From NCBI RefSeq assembly GCF_006152065.1, contig NZ_VDFW01000006.1, forward strand, positions 1 through 64,000: a stretch of 64,000 nucleotides of DNA, given 5' to 3'. A program made the position numbers and the translations under genes. The DNA is from Amycolatopsis alkalitolerans (lineage in GTDB: Bacteria > Actinomycetota > Actinomycetes > Mycobacteriales > Pseudonocardiaceae). Under the pieces are notes generated by a model. That model made no database searches and was not told the origin of the DNA. It saw only the letters and a program-made list of their open reading frames with translations. Shown piece after piece: positions 16,427-24,392 of the stretch (its first letter is position 1; each line of letters starts with the position of its first letter).

Positions 16427-17614
16427 GTGACCGACCGCGAGGTGCCCCCGTTCCCCGGCGAAGACTCCGTCGCCACCAGCGCCGTGCCGAAGGGGCTCCG
16501 GGTCGCCGCCGCGCTGGCCTGGCGGTTCCTGCTGGTGATCGCGGCGCTGTACGTGATCATGTGGCTGCTCGGCCGGCTGTCGGTCGTCGTGATCCCGGTT
16601 TCGATCGCCCTGCTGCTGTCCGCGCTGCTGGCGCCGGCCGTCGCGCACCTGGTCAAGGTCAGGGTGCCACGCGGGCTGGCCACCGCGATCGTGCTGATCG
16701 GCGGGCTCGCGGTGCTCGGCGGGCTGCTCGCGTTCGTCGTCATCCAGTTCACCGACGGCCTGCCCCAACTGCAGCAACAGCTCAACAACAGCCTTGGCCA
16801 AGTCCGCGACTGGCTGATCAACGATCTGCACCTGCGCCAGGAGCAGATCCAGCAGTTCATCGACAATGTGATCGGCTTCCTGCAGAACAACCAGGCGACG
16901 ATCACGACCGGCGCGCTGACCACGGCAGGCACCGTCGGCGAGATCCTCACCGGGTTCCTGCTGACGCTGTTCGTGACCATCTTCTTCCTCGCCAGCGGCA
17001 GCCAGATCTGGACGTTCCTGATGAAGGCCGTTCCGCAGCAGGTCCGCGCCCGCGCCGATGTGGCTGGCCGCCGCGGGTTCGCGTCCCTGGTCGCGTTCGT
17101 GCGGGCGACGGCCGCGGTCGCCGTCGTGGACGCGGTCGGGATCGGCATCGGGCTGTGGATCGTGCGGGTGCCGCTGGTCGTGCCGCTCGCGACACTCGTG
17201 TTCCTCGCCGCGTTCGTCCCGATCATCGGTTCGGTGGTCGCCGGCACGGTCGCCGTGCTGGTCGCGCTCGTGACGAACGGTTTCGTCACCGCGCTGATCG
17301 TGCTCGGCATCGTGATCCTGGTGATGCAGTTGGAAAGCCATATCCTGCAACCGCTGCTGCTCGGCCGCGCGGTCAAGCTGCACCCGCTCGCGGTGGTGCT
17401 CGCGATCGCGGTCGGGCTGGTGGTCGCGGGGATCGCGGGTGCGCTGCTCGCCGTGCCGCTGCTCGCGGTGCTCAACGCGGGCATCCGTTCCCTGCTGCAC
17501 GAGACGGATCCGCATCCGGAGGAGGTGGACGTGCTGCACGATAGGGATGTGCCAGCGGCGGCCACATCCACGGACGATCCGGCCGAAGTCGTGGACGAGC
17601 CCGAGAAGTCATGA
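16427..17614 (+). CDS. AI-2E family transporter (membrane permease)
   Basis: A 395-residue polytopic membrane protein of the AI-2E/UPF0118 family. It has paired N-terminal helices (about 25-75), a soluble segment of about 70 residues with QLQQQLNNSLGQVRDWLIND, and then five or so further helices. Family motifs PIIGSVVAGTVAV and ESHILQPLLLGRAVKLHPLAV are present. Members have been linked to autoinducer-2 export, Na+/H+ antiport or unknown substrates, so the substrate here is open. The C-terminal tail is acidic and cytosolic. GTG start 6 nt after TAGGGT suggests a leaderless mRNA. The stop overlaps the histidine-kinase start (ATGA), so the three genes probably form one operon. Confidence 0.88.
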   Translation: MTDREVPPFPGEDSVATSAVPKGLRVAAALAWRFLLVIAALYVIMWLLGRLSVVVIPVSIALLLSALLAPAVAHLVKVRVPRGLATAIVLIGGLAVLGGLLAFVVIQFTDGLPQLQQQLNNSLGQVRDWLINDLHLRQEQIQQFIDNVIGFLQNNQATITTGALTTAGTVGEILTGFLLTLFVTIFFLASGSQIWTFLMKAVPQQVRARADVAGRRGFASLVAFVRATAAVAVVDAVGIGIGLWIVRVPLVVPLATLVFLAAFVPIIGSVVAGTVAVLVALVTNGFVTALIVLGIVILVMQLESHILQPLLLGRAVKLHPLAVVLAIAVGLVVAGIAGALLAVPLLAVLNAGIRSLLHETDPHPEEVDVLHDRDVPAAATSTDDPAEVVDEPEKS

Positions 17615-18756
17615 CCAAGCGGTTCGGGCCGACCGCGGTCGAACCGGCCACCCCGCTGTGGTGGGGCGGGATCGCGTTGCGGGTGCTGACCTGGTTGTTC
17701 GCGCTCGGCGCGGTGATCGTGCACCAGAACGACTTCCAGCGCCCGGCGCTCGCGTGGATCGTGCTCGGCGCCATGGCCGTGTGGACGGTCCTGACCGGCC
17801 TCGTCTACTCGCGCGAGGCGTTGCGCTGGCGGTGGCGCTGGTTCGTGGTCCTCGACGTCGTGGTCGTGTGCGGGCTGATGCTGACCTCGCCACTGATCCT
17901 CAGCCACACCCAGCTGTCCGGGGTGGACCCGCTGATCACCACGGTGTGGGTGGCCGGGGTGCCGGTGGCCGCCGGCACCCGGTTCGGCGGCTACGGCGGG
18001 ATGGCCGCGGGTCTGGTCGTCGGCGCCGCGACGGCCGTGGCGCGGCAGGCGTTCACCCTCGACGTCGCCCGCGACGGGGTCCTGCTGGTCGCGACCGGCC
18101 TGCTGATCGGGATGAGCGCCACGACCGCGCGCCGGTCGGCCGCCGCACTGGCCGAGGCCTGGCGCAGGGAGGTGGCGAACGCCGAACGGGAACGGCTCGC
18201 GCGCTCGATCCACGACAGTGTGCTCCAGGTACTCGCCCGCGTCCGCCGGCGCGGCGCGGAGGTCGGCGGGGAAGCGGCGGAACTGGCGGCGCTGGCCGGT
18301 GAACAGGAGATCGCGTTGCGAGCGCTGGTGTCCACCGAACCGAGCGGCGCGGGCACCGGCGAAGCAGACCTGCGAAGGGCACTGCAACTGCTCGCGTCGC
18401 CGAAGGTGCAGGTCGCGGCGCCCGCCGGGGACGTGCTGTTGCCCGCCGCCATGACGGCCGAACTGGTCGCCGTCGCACGCGAGGCCCTGTCCAATGTGGA
18501 CAAGCACGCGCCCCGCGCGCGGGTGTGGATCCTGCTGGAGAACCTCGCGACGGAGATCGTGCTCACCATCCGCGACAACGGACCGGGCATTCCCGAAGGC
18601 AGGCTCGCGGCGGCGGAAGCCGCGGGACATCTCGGGGTGGCCCGGTCCATGCGTGGCCGGGTGGCCGAGCTGGGTGGGACGATCTCGCTGGAAACCGGTC
18701 CCGATCGCGGGACCGAATGGGAGGTTCGGGTGCCGAAGGCGGGAACGAAACGATGA
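17611..18756 (+). CDS. Sensor histidine kinase (NarL-type two-component system, MacS-like)
   Basis: A 381-residue membrane sensor kinase. Four to five transmembrane helices in residues 20-170 (DUF5931-like sensor region) are followed by the dimerisation/phosphoacceptor helix RLARSIHDSVLQVLARV with His201. An HATPase domain completes it (N box EALSNVDKHA; G boxes DNGPGIPEG and GHLGVARSMRGRVAELGG). Such kinases pair with LuxR-type regulators, and exactly such a gene follows with a 4-nt overlap. Streptomyces MacS-MacR controls morphology and antibiotic-related genes; whether this is the orthologue is not certain. The stimulus is unknown. Confidence 0.9.
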   Translation: MTKRFGPTAVEPATPLWWGGIALRVLTWLFALGAVIVHQNDFQRPALAWIVLGAMAVWTVLTGLVYSREALRWRWRWFVVLDVVVVCGLMLTSPLILSHTQLSGVDPLITTVWVAGVPVAAGTRFGGYGGMAAGLVVGAATAVARQAFTLDVARDGVLLVATGLLIGMSATTARRSAAALAEAWRREVANAERERLARSIHDSVLQVLARVRRRGAEVGGEAAELAALAGEQEIALRALVSTEPSGAGTGEADLRRALQLLASPKVQVAAPAGDVLLPAAMTAELVAVAREALSNVDKHAPRARVWILLENLATEIVLTIRDNGPGIPEGRLAAAEAAGHLGVARSMRGRVAELGGTISLETGPDRGTEWEVRVPKAGTKR

Positions 18757-19403
18757 TCTCGGTGATGGTCGTCGACGATCACCCCATCTGGCGTGACGGC
18801 GTCGCGCGGGATCTGACCGAGAACGGGTTCGACGTCCGCGCGACGGCGCCCGATGCCACCGCCGCGGTGCGCATCGCCACCGCCGTGCGTCCCGACGTGG
18901 TGCTGATGGACATCAACCTCGGCGGGACCTCGGGCGTGGACGCGACGCGCGAGATCACGATGGCGCTGCCGGACACCCGGGTTCTCGTGCTGTCGGCGAG
19001 CGGCGAGCACACCGATGTCCTCGAAGCGGTGAAGGCGGGCGCGTCCGGTTATCTGGTGAAGTCGGCGTCGGCGCGGGAGCTCGTCGAGGCGGTCGAACGC
19101 ACCGCCGAGGGCGATCCCGTGTTCACCCCTGGCCTGGCCGGACTCGTGCTCGGCGAGTACCGGCGAATGGCCGACACTCCGGACGACGGGGCGCCCCCGC
19201 CACGGCTGACCGACCGCGAGACCGACGTCCTGCGCCTGGTCGCGAAAGGGCTCACGTCACGGCAGATCGCGGAACGGCTCGTGCTCTCGCACCGGACGGT
19301 GGAGAATCACGTGCAGTCGACGCTGCGCAAGCTCCAGTTACACAACCGGGTCGAGCTCGCGCGCTACGCGATCGAGCACGGCCTGGACGCCGACGAGGGG
19401 TAA
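18753..19403 (+). CDS. LuxR/NarL-family response regulator
   Basis: A 216-residue regulator partnered with the kinase encoded upstream. The receiver domain (1-120) carries the acidic pocket VVDDH, phosphoacceptor Asp53 in VVLMDINLGG, and Lys in GYLVKSAS. The C-terminal HTH (about 148-208) has LTDRETDVLRLVAKGLTSRQ and the recognition helix segment LSHRTVENHVQSTLRKL. ATG 18753 overlaps the kinase stop. The frame stays open upstream into the kinase gene but the receiver fold begins here. Targets are unknown; the permease in the same operon is one candidate. Confidence 0.93.
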   Translation: MISVMVVDDHPIWRDGVARDLTENGFDVRATAPDATAAVRIATAVRPDVVLMDINLGGTSGVDATREITMALPDTRVLVLSASGEHTDVLEAVKAGASGYLVKSASARELVEAVERTAEGDPVFTPGLAGLVLGEYRRMADTPDDGAPPPRLTDRETDVLRLVAKGLTSRQIAERLVLSHRTVENHVQSTLRKLQLHNRVELARYAIEHGLDADEG

Positions 19404-19443
19404 GTCGGGGTTTTTCCCGGATCCGTCCCCGGCTTCGCGCTTC

Positions 19444-19449
19444 TACCCT
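19444..19449 (+). promoter_or_regulatory. -10 box of the DUF1707 gene (leaderless)
   Basis: TACCCT, 7 nt before the ATG at 19457, with no ribosome-binding site. Confidence 0.45.
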
Positions 19450-19456
19450 CGAAGCC

Positions 19457-20062
19457 ATGGGCGAAGAATCCGAGGCGACGGCCGACCCCCGCAACCTGCG
19501 AGTCTCCGATGAGGAGCGCGAGCACGTCGTCGGGGTGCTGCAGAAGGCGATCGGCCGTGGCATGCTCGATCTCGACGAGTTCACCGAGCGCACCGACGTC
19601 GTGCTCGCCGCCCGCACGCGCGGCGAGCTGAACGCGGTGCTGGTGGACATCCCGGGGCTGGTGAACCGTGAGCTGGGGGCACCGCCGCCGATGGTGAGCT
19701 CCGACCGGCGGCTCGTGCTGTCCGCGAAGTACTCCTCGCTCGTCCGCCGCGGCCGCTGGCTCGTGCCGCCGGAAGTGATCGTGCAGAACAAGTACGGCTC
19801 GACGAAGCTCGACTTCACCGAGGCCCAGGTGTCGAGCCCGACGGTGCACATCGAGCTCGACAGCAAATGGGGTTCGGTCGAGGTGACCATCCCCGAGCAG
19901 GCCGCGGTCGACCTCAACGCGATCACCGAGATCAAGTACGGCTCGCTCGAGGACAAGACCGGGACGGACGGCCGACCCGGCACGCCGCGGCTGGTGTTCT
20001 CCGGGCGCGTACACGGGGGCTCGCTCGTTATCCGGAATCCCCGTCGCGGGCTGTTCTCCTAG
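19457..20062 (+). CDS. DUF1707 domain protein with LiaF-like C-terminal half
   Basis: A 201-residue cytosolic protein without membrane segments. The N terminus has DUF1707 (LRVSDEEREHVVGVLQKAIG then GRGMLDLDEFTERTDVVLAA, residues about 14-60), a short SHOCT-like helical domain common in actinobacteria. The C-terminal half is a beta-rich repeat of the cell-wall-active antibiotic response (LiaF/YvqF) type, with NKYGSTKLDF, SKWGSVEVTI and IKYGSLEDKT. Function unknown; the domains suggest envelope-stress sensing. TACCCT (19444-19449) 7 nt before the ATG indicates a leaderless transcript. Its last 35 nt overlap the 3' end of convergent ptsI. Confidence 0.82.
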   Translation: MGEESEATADPRNLRVSDEEREHVVGVLQKAIGRGMLDLDEFTERTDVVLAARTRGELNAVLVDIPGLVNRELGAPPPMVSSDRRLVLSAKYSSLVRRGRWLVPPEVIVQNKYGSTKLDFTEAQVSSPTVHIELDSKWGSVEVTIPEQAAVDLNAITEIKYGSLEDKTGTDGRPGTPRLVFSGRVHGGSLVIRNPRRGLFS

Positions 20063-21665
20063 CCTCAGCCGGATCCGCGGTTTCGAGTACCCGGGCCGCG
20101 ATCGCCTCGCACTGGGCGAGAGTGACGCCCGCGAGGCTCGCCCCGACGGCACGGATCGCGGGCACGTTCATCGAAAGGCTGGTCAGGCCGAGGCCGGTGA
20201 ACACGCGCGCCAGCACCGGGTCGGCCGCCGCCTCGCCGCAGACGCCCGCGGGTTTGCCAGCCGCCTTCGCGGCGGAGCCGATCAGCTCGAGTAACCGCAG
20301 CAGCGCGGGCTGCCACGGGTCGTTGAGCTTCGCGACCGCGCCCAGCTGCCGGTCCGCGGCGAAGGTGTACTGGGCGAGATCGTTGGTGCCGACCGAAACG
20401 AAGTCGACCGCGGCCAGGATCTCCGTGGCCGACAGTGCCGCGGCGGGTATCTCGATCATCACGCCGGCCCGCGCGATCCCGGCCGCGCGCACGCGCTCGG
20501 CGAACCAGGCGGCCTCCGCCGCGGTCGCCACCATCGGTGCCATCACCGAGACCTCGGCCCCGGAATCCTGCGCCGCACCGGCGATCGCCTCGAGCTGACG
20601 GTCGAGGACCTCGGGCCGGTCGAACGCGACGCGCAGGCCCCGCACACCGAGCGCGGGGTTGGGTTCGGCTGCCGGGGAGAGGAAGGCGAGCGGTTTGTCG
20701 GCTCCGGCGTCGAGCGTGCGCACGATGACGGGCTTCCCGGCGAACGGGGTGAGCACGGCGGCGTAGGCGGCCCGCTGCTCGGCGACGGGCGGTTCGGCTT
20801 CCGCGTCCAGGTAGCAGAATTCGGTGCGAAAGAGCCCGACGCCTTCGGCACCCGCGTCCGCCGCTGCCTGCGCGTCGGCGGGCGAGCCGACGTTGCCGAG
20901 GACCTTGACGTGATGACCGTCCGAAGTGGTCCCGACGCCGTTCCACTCCGCCGGGCCGGCCGCGACCGCGGTGAGGACCGGCGCGCTGGCCTCGGCCACC
21001 TCGACCACGCCCGTGTCGCCGTCGACGAGCAGGGCGTCCGCCTCGAGTGAGAGCAGGCCGCGCACCGCGACGACGGCCGGGATTCCCAATGCCCTGGCGA
21101 GGATCGCGGTATGACTCGTCGGGCCGCCCTCCTCCGTCGCGAGCGCGAGCACCTTGGCCGGGTCGAGCCCCGCCGTGTCCGCCGGGGCCAGATCGCGGGC
21201 GACGAGCACGCTGGGCGTGGCGAACTCGGGCACCCCCGGGGGCTCGACGCTGAGCAGTTCGGCGACGACCCGGTCCCGCACGTCCTCGATGTCGCGCACT
21301 CGCTCGGCGAGGTACCCGCCTGCGGCGGCGAGCGTCTTGGCGAAGCCGTTGGCCGATTCGTAGATCGCGCGCGGGGCGGGCAGCCCTTCGGCAGTCACCA
21401 GCCGCTCAGCCTCGCTGATCAGCGCGGGGTCGCCGGCCATCGCCGCCGTGGTGAGCAGGATCGTGGCGGCCTCACCGGAAGCGCCCTCGGAAAGCGCCTC
21501 CAGGCGAGCGGCGACGGCCTGCGTGGCCGGGGCGATCCGGGCCGCCTCGGCCTGCGGATCGGCGGGGGCCGGGGCCTTCGCGGGCTCACCGAGCGGTTCG
21601 GCGACGCGGACGACGGGGCCGCGCGCGCGACCCGGGCTCACGGCGACTCCGGACAGTGGGGTCAT
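20028..21665 (-). CDS. ptsI: Phosphoenolpyruvate-protein phosphotransferase (PTS enzyme I)
   Basis: Transfers phosphate from PEP to HPr at the head of the sugar phosphotransferase system. The 545-residue protein has the swivelling domain with the active-site histidine (GGPTSHTAILARALGIPAVV, His185). The PEP-binding barrel has LFRTEFCYLD, GVRGLRVAF, VMAPMVATAAEA, the FVSVGTNDLAQYTFAADR signature and GVCGEAAADP with the catalytic Cys. No HPr or EII gene is nearby. TAGGTT lies 6 nt before the ATG on the minus strand, so the message is probably leaderless. The 3' end overlaps the DUF1707 gene by 35 nt. Confidence 0.95.
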   Translation of the reverse strand: MTPLSGVAVSPGRARGPVVRVAEPLGEPAKAPAPADPQAEAARIAPATQAVAARLEALSEGASGEAATILLTTAAMAGDPALISEAERLVTAEGLPAPRAIYESANGFAKTLAAAGGYLAERVRDIEDVRDRVVAELLSVEPPGVPEFATPSVLVARDLAPADTAGLDPAKVLALATEEGGPTSHTAILARALGIPAVVAVRGLLSLEADALLVDGDTGVVEVAEASAPVLTAVAAGPAEWNGVGTTSDGHHVKVLGNVGSPADAQAAADAGAEGVGLFRTEFCYLDAEAEPPVAEQRAAYAAVLTPFAGKPVIVRTLDAGADKPLAFLSPAAEPNPALGVRGLRVAFDRPEVLDRQLEAIAGAAQDSGAEVSVMAPMVATAAEAAWFAERVRAAGIARAGVMIEIPAAALSATEILAAVDFVSVGTNDLAQYTFAADRQLGAVAKLNDPWQPALLRLLELIGSAAKAAGKPAGVCGEAAADPVLARVFTGLGLTSLSMNVPAIRAVGASLAGVTLAQCEAIAARVLETADPAEARRTARDGDSG

Positions 21666-21671
21666 GGTATG

Positions 21672-21677
21672 AACCTA
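21672..21677 (-). promoter_or_regulatory. -10 box of ptsI (leaderless)
   Basis: TAGGTT on the minus strand, 6 nt before the ATG at 21665, with no Shine-Dalgarno sequence. It overlaps the very end of the ParB-fold gene (stop at 21675). Confidence 0.55.
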
Positions 21678-22475
21678 TCTGCAGCGCCTCGCGCTTCCGT
21701 TGAGGTGGTGGTGGGGAAGCGGCTGGCGCATATCTTGGTTGGCGAGCGCACGGACATAGGCTTCCACGTCACGGGGAGGCAGGCACACCCCGCGCGCCCT
21801 CAGTTTCGTCACCACGGGTAGCACCTCCTGCTCCCACCAGCGCTGGGCCAGCGCGCAGCGATCCCTCAGGTCGTTGCGAAACCCCCACGCCTCCGCGGAT
21901 TCCGCCAGGCGCAGCCACTGGGCGGGTTCGTCCAGCCACAGCCCGGTACGCACGTCGTCGGGCAGCGGCACACGTTCCAGGAACATCCGCTCCGCGGTCT
22001 TCGACGGGAGATCGGCGAGGGTGAGGCAACGGTGCGCGCACGCGATCGTGCAGATCGCGTGCACCTTGGCCCGGATCGTGTCCTGATCCCTCGCCCTGGC
22101 CACGGACACGCGGTGGTGCCCGTCCATGACGAAATACAGTTCGCCGAGCCGCACCAGGGACACCGGCGGCAGTTCGCGGCACAGCGCGGCGAGTGCGTCC
22201 CAGCGCTCCCGCAGCTTCCGGTTGCGCGGGCGGAACTCGCGGTCGAAGTCGCCGGCCCTGGCGACCGTGCCCACGATCCCGGCGACGGGGACCTCGCGGT
22301 AGCCCTCGTCGTGCTCGCTTTGCTTGCCCAGCGCGGCGACCGCCTCGTCGAGCGGGATGATCTCCAGCTCACCCGGTCTGCGTGCGGCCAGCAGCGATTT
22401 CAGCTGCGCGAGGTAGCCCTGTCGCCGGAGCGCGTCGAACGTCGCTGGGCTCATGTGCGTCACAACACGGCTCAC
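21675..22475 (-). CDS. ParB-fold (ParB/Srx-type) protein of unknown function
   Basis: A 266-residue cytosolic protein. The centre carries ELPPVSLVRLGELYFVMDGH then HRVSVARA (His120, His121, Arg122), matching the ParB N-terminal domain box with GxxR. It lacks the DNA-binding HTH of true ParB. The first 80 residues are helical; the C terminus (from about 150) is helical and Trp-rich (WLDEPAQWLRLAESAEAWGF). There are Cys clusters in CTIACAHRC. The GTG at 22475 overlaps the ribokinase stop (GTGA), so the two are translationally coupled. ParB-fold domains bind or hydrolyse nucleotides such as CTP or ATP in several families; nothing here shows which. Not part of the ParABS locus at 50 kb. Confidence 0.75.
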   Translation of the reverse strand: MSRVVTHMSPATFDALRRQGYLAQLKSLLAARRPGELEIIPLDEAVAALGKQSEHDEGYREVPVAGIVGTVARAGDFDREFRPRNRKLRERWDALAALCRELPPVSLVRLGELYFVMDGHHRVSVARARDQDTIRAKVHAICTIACAHRCLTLADLPSKTAERMFLERVPLPDDVRTGLWLDEPAQWLRLAESAEAWGFRNDLRDRCALAQRWWEQEVLPVVTKLRARGVCLPPRDVEAYVRALANQDMRQPLPHHHLNGSARRCR

Positions 22476-23341
22476 CCCGCGGACAATTCCTCCGCGGCAG
22501 GATAGGAGGGCTGCGCGCCCTGCCGGGTCACCGAGATCGCCGCGACCCGGACCGCCTTGCGGGCCGCGGTTTCGAGCGTGACGCCGGTCGCGAGCGAGGC
22601 GGCCAACGCCCCCGTGAACGCGTCACCGGCGCCGGTCGTGTCGACGGCCTCGACCTTGGGGGAGGCGACCTCGGTCAGGCCGTCCCCGGTGATCACGAGT
22701 GCGCCACGGGCGCCGAGCGTCACGACCGCGGACCGCGGTCCGAGTTCGAGCAACTTCGCCGGCTCCGCGCCGGATCCCAGCAGCCACGCGGCTTCATGCT
22801 CGTTGACCAGCAGTACGTCGAGCGCGGCGAGCGTCCGCGCAGACACCGCGGCGGCCGGCGAGAGGTTCAGCAGCGCGCAGGCCCCGGCCTCGGCGGCGGC
22901 CGCGACGGCGCGCTCCACCGTGGGCAGCGGGATCTCCATCGACGCCACCATGACCTTCACTCCGGTCAAGGCGCCCTCGACCGCCGACGGCTCGAGCGCG
23001 GCGTTGGCGCCGGGCGAGACGAGGATCGAGTTCTCGCCGTCGGGCGTGACCGTGATGTACGCGATCCCGGTCGGACGGGCGACGGTGGCGAGCAGGTCGG
23101 TGCGCACACCCGCGGCGAGGAGCGATTCGGTGAGCATGCGGCCGTACGCGTCATCGCCGACCGCGCCCAGCAACGCGACGTCCGCGCCGAGTTTCGCGGC
23201 GGCGACCGCCGTGTTCGCACCCTTGCCACCAGGCAGCACGGTGGTGTCGCCACCCAGGACGGTCTCCCCACCGGACGGGCGCCGTTCGGCGGCCACGACG
23301 AGGTCGGCGTTCGCGGACCCGACCACTAAAACTTCTCGCAT
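22472..23341 (-). CDS. rbsK: Ribokinase (PfkB family sugar kinase)
   Basis: Phosphorylates ribose (or a related sugar) at O5 with ATP. The 289-residue protein has both PfkB signatures: LPGGKGANTAVAAAKLGADV near residues 37-56, and DTTGAGDAFTGALAASL near 240, with the catalytic Asp in GAGD. NEHEAAWLLG and VVTLGARGALV are further family blocks. No ribose transporter or RbsD is adjacent; instead it is coupled to the ParB-fold gene. True substrate could be another pentose or a nucleoside. Confidence 0.88.
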   Translation of the reverse strand: MREVLVVGSANADLVVAAERRPSGGETVLGGDTTVLPGGKGANTAVAAAKLGADVALLGAVGDDAYGRMLTESLLAAGVRTDLLATVARPTGIAYITVTPDGENSILVSPGANAALEPSAVEGALTGVKVMVASMEIPLPTVERAVAAAAEAGACALLNLSPAAAVSARTLAALDVLLVNEHEAAWLLGSGAEPAKLLELGPRSAVVTLGARGALVITGDGLTEVASPKVEAVDTTGAGDAFTGALAASLATGVTLETAARKAVRVAAISVTRQGAQPSYPAAEELSAG

Positions 23342-23651
23342 GGCCGACAGTCTCCACTATTGGCGAATGTGAAGAAGTTTGTAACTTCCGCACCCGAGAA
23401 TGCGACACTAGAGTGAGCGTCCGGTCAGCGTCACCCGTTTGGGGGAACCTGGCCGCCGGGCCGTCCCGGCGGCCCGGCATCGGACTCTCCTCAGCTGTCC
23501 GTTCCCGGTCCCACCGGCGGCGGGCATCGGGTCGCCGGTACCGATCGCGTAGCCCCCCGAGTGATCGGTACCGGCGGCGCCCACGCCGGGCAAACCGAGC
23601 TGATCTCGCGTTATCCGCGAATCGGGCGCGCGGAACTTCTAGAATGCTCGA
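23342..23651. other. 310-nt intergenic region between divergent rbsK and tetR
   Basis: Holds the rbsK and tetR promoters. An unassigned TAGAGT with a following GTG lies near 23409-23415, but the frame it opens runs into tetR and encodes only Arg/Ser-rich sequence, so no gene is called. No clear operator palindrome was found. Confidence 0.4.
23640..23645 (+). promoter_or_regulatory. -10 box of the TetR gene (leaderless)
   Basis: TAGAAT, 6 nt before the ATG at 23652, with no ribosome-binding site between. Confidence 0.55.
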
Positions 23652-24392
23652 ATGGACAAGCCGACGCGCAGGGGCCGCGTGCGCGTGGCGACCGACCAGG
23701 ACATCCGGCGGACAGCGCGCACTCTGCTCGTCGAGCGCGGGCCGGAGGCGGTGACGCTGCGGGCGATCGCGCGTGAACTCGGCATCACGGCCCCCGCCCT
23801 GTACCGGTACTACGGATCCCGCGACGACCTGATCGAGCACCTGCGGCTCGACGTGATCGCCGACCTCGGCGCCGAGTTGAGCGAGGAGGTCGCCGGCCTC
23901 ACCGACAACGGCGCGCAGCAACTGTTCGCGATCTGCCGCGGGTTCCGGCGCTGGGCGCTGACCCATACCAGGGAGTTCACGCTCGTCTTCGCCTCGCCGA
24001 CGGGCGAGGTCGGATCCGCGGCAGGCAGCGCGCTGCACCGGGTCGGCGAACCGTTCGGGCGGATCTTCCTCATCGCGGCGGGGCGCATCCTCGCGACCCA
24101 CCGGCTGACGATCCCGCCGCCGGACGCGGTCCCGCCCGAACTGCGCGAGGATCTCGCCACGTTCCAGTCCGAACTGACGGCGGTGCTGAACGAGTCCGGC
24201 GCCGAATTGCCGCCGGACAAGCTGAACCTCGGCACGACGTACGTGATGATCCAGTTCTGGGCACGGCTCTACGGCCACATCACGCTCGAGGTCTTCGGGA
24301 ACTACCCGATCCCGCTGTCCAAACCGGACGCGGTATTCGACGCCCTGCTAGCCGATCTCGCGCAGCAGATCGGCCTGGAGAGCCCGTACTAG
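23652..24392 (+). CDS. TetR-family transcriptional regulator
   Basis: A 246-residue repressor-type protein. The N-terminal HTH (about 15-62) contains [40 protein letters not shown] and the following helix. The C-terminal domain has the WHG-type pattern found in a subgroup of actinobacterial TetR proteins ([19 protein letters not shown]). The ligand and targets are unknown; divergent rbsK is the only close neighbour that could share its promoter region. Leaderless start likely. Its TAG stop is interleaved with the leuS stop in CTAG (24389-24392). Confidence 0.9.
   Translation: MDKPTRRGRVRVATDQDIRRTARTLLVERGPEAVTLRAIARELGITAPALYRYYGSRDDLIEHLRLDVIADLGAELSEEVAGLTDNGAQQLFAICRGFRRWALTHTREFTLVFASPTGEVGSAAGSALHRVGEPFGRIFLIAAGRILATHRLTIPPPDAVPPELREDLATFQSELTAVLNESGAELPPDKLNLGTTYVMIQFWARLYGHITLEVFGNYPIPLSKPDAVFDALLADLAQQIGLESPY

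Noticed and set aside
23408..23754. Short open frames between rbsK and tetR, one with TAGAGT in front
   Set aside because: They overlap tetR or are Arg/Ser-rich; no homology signal visible.
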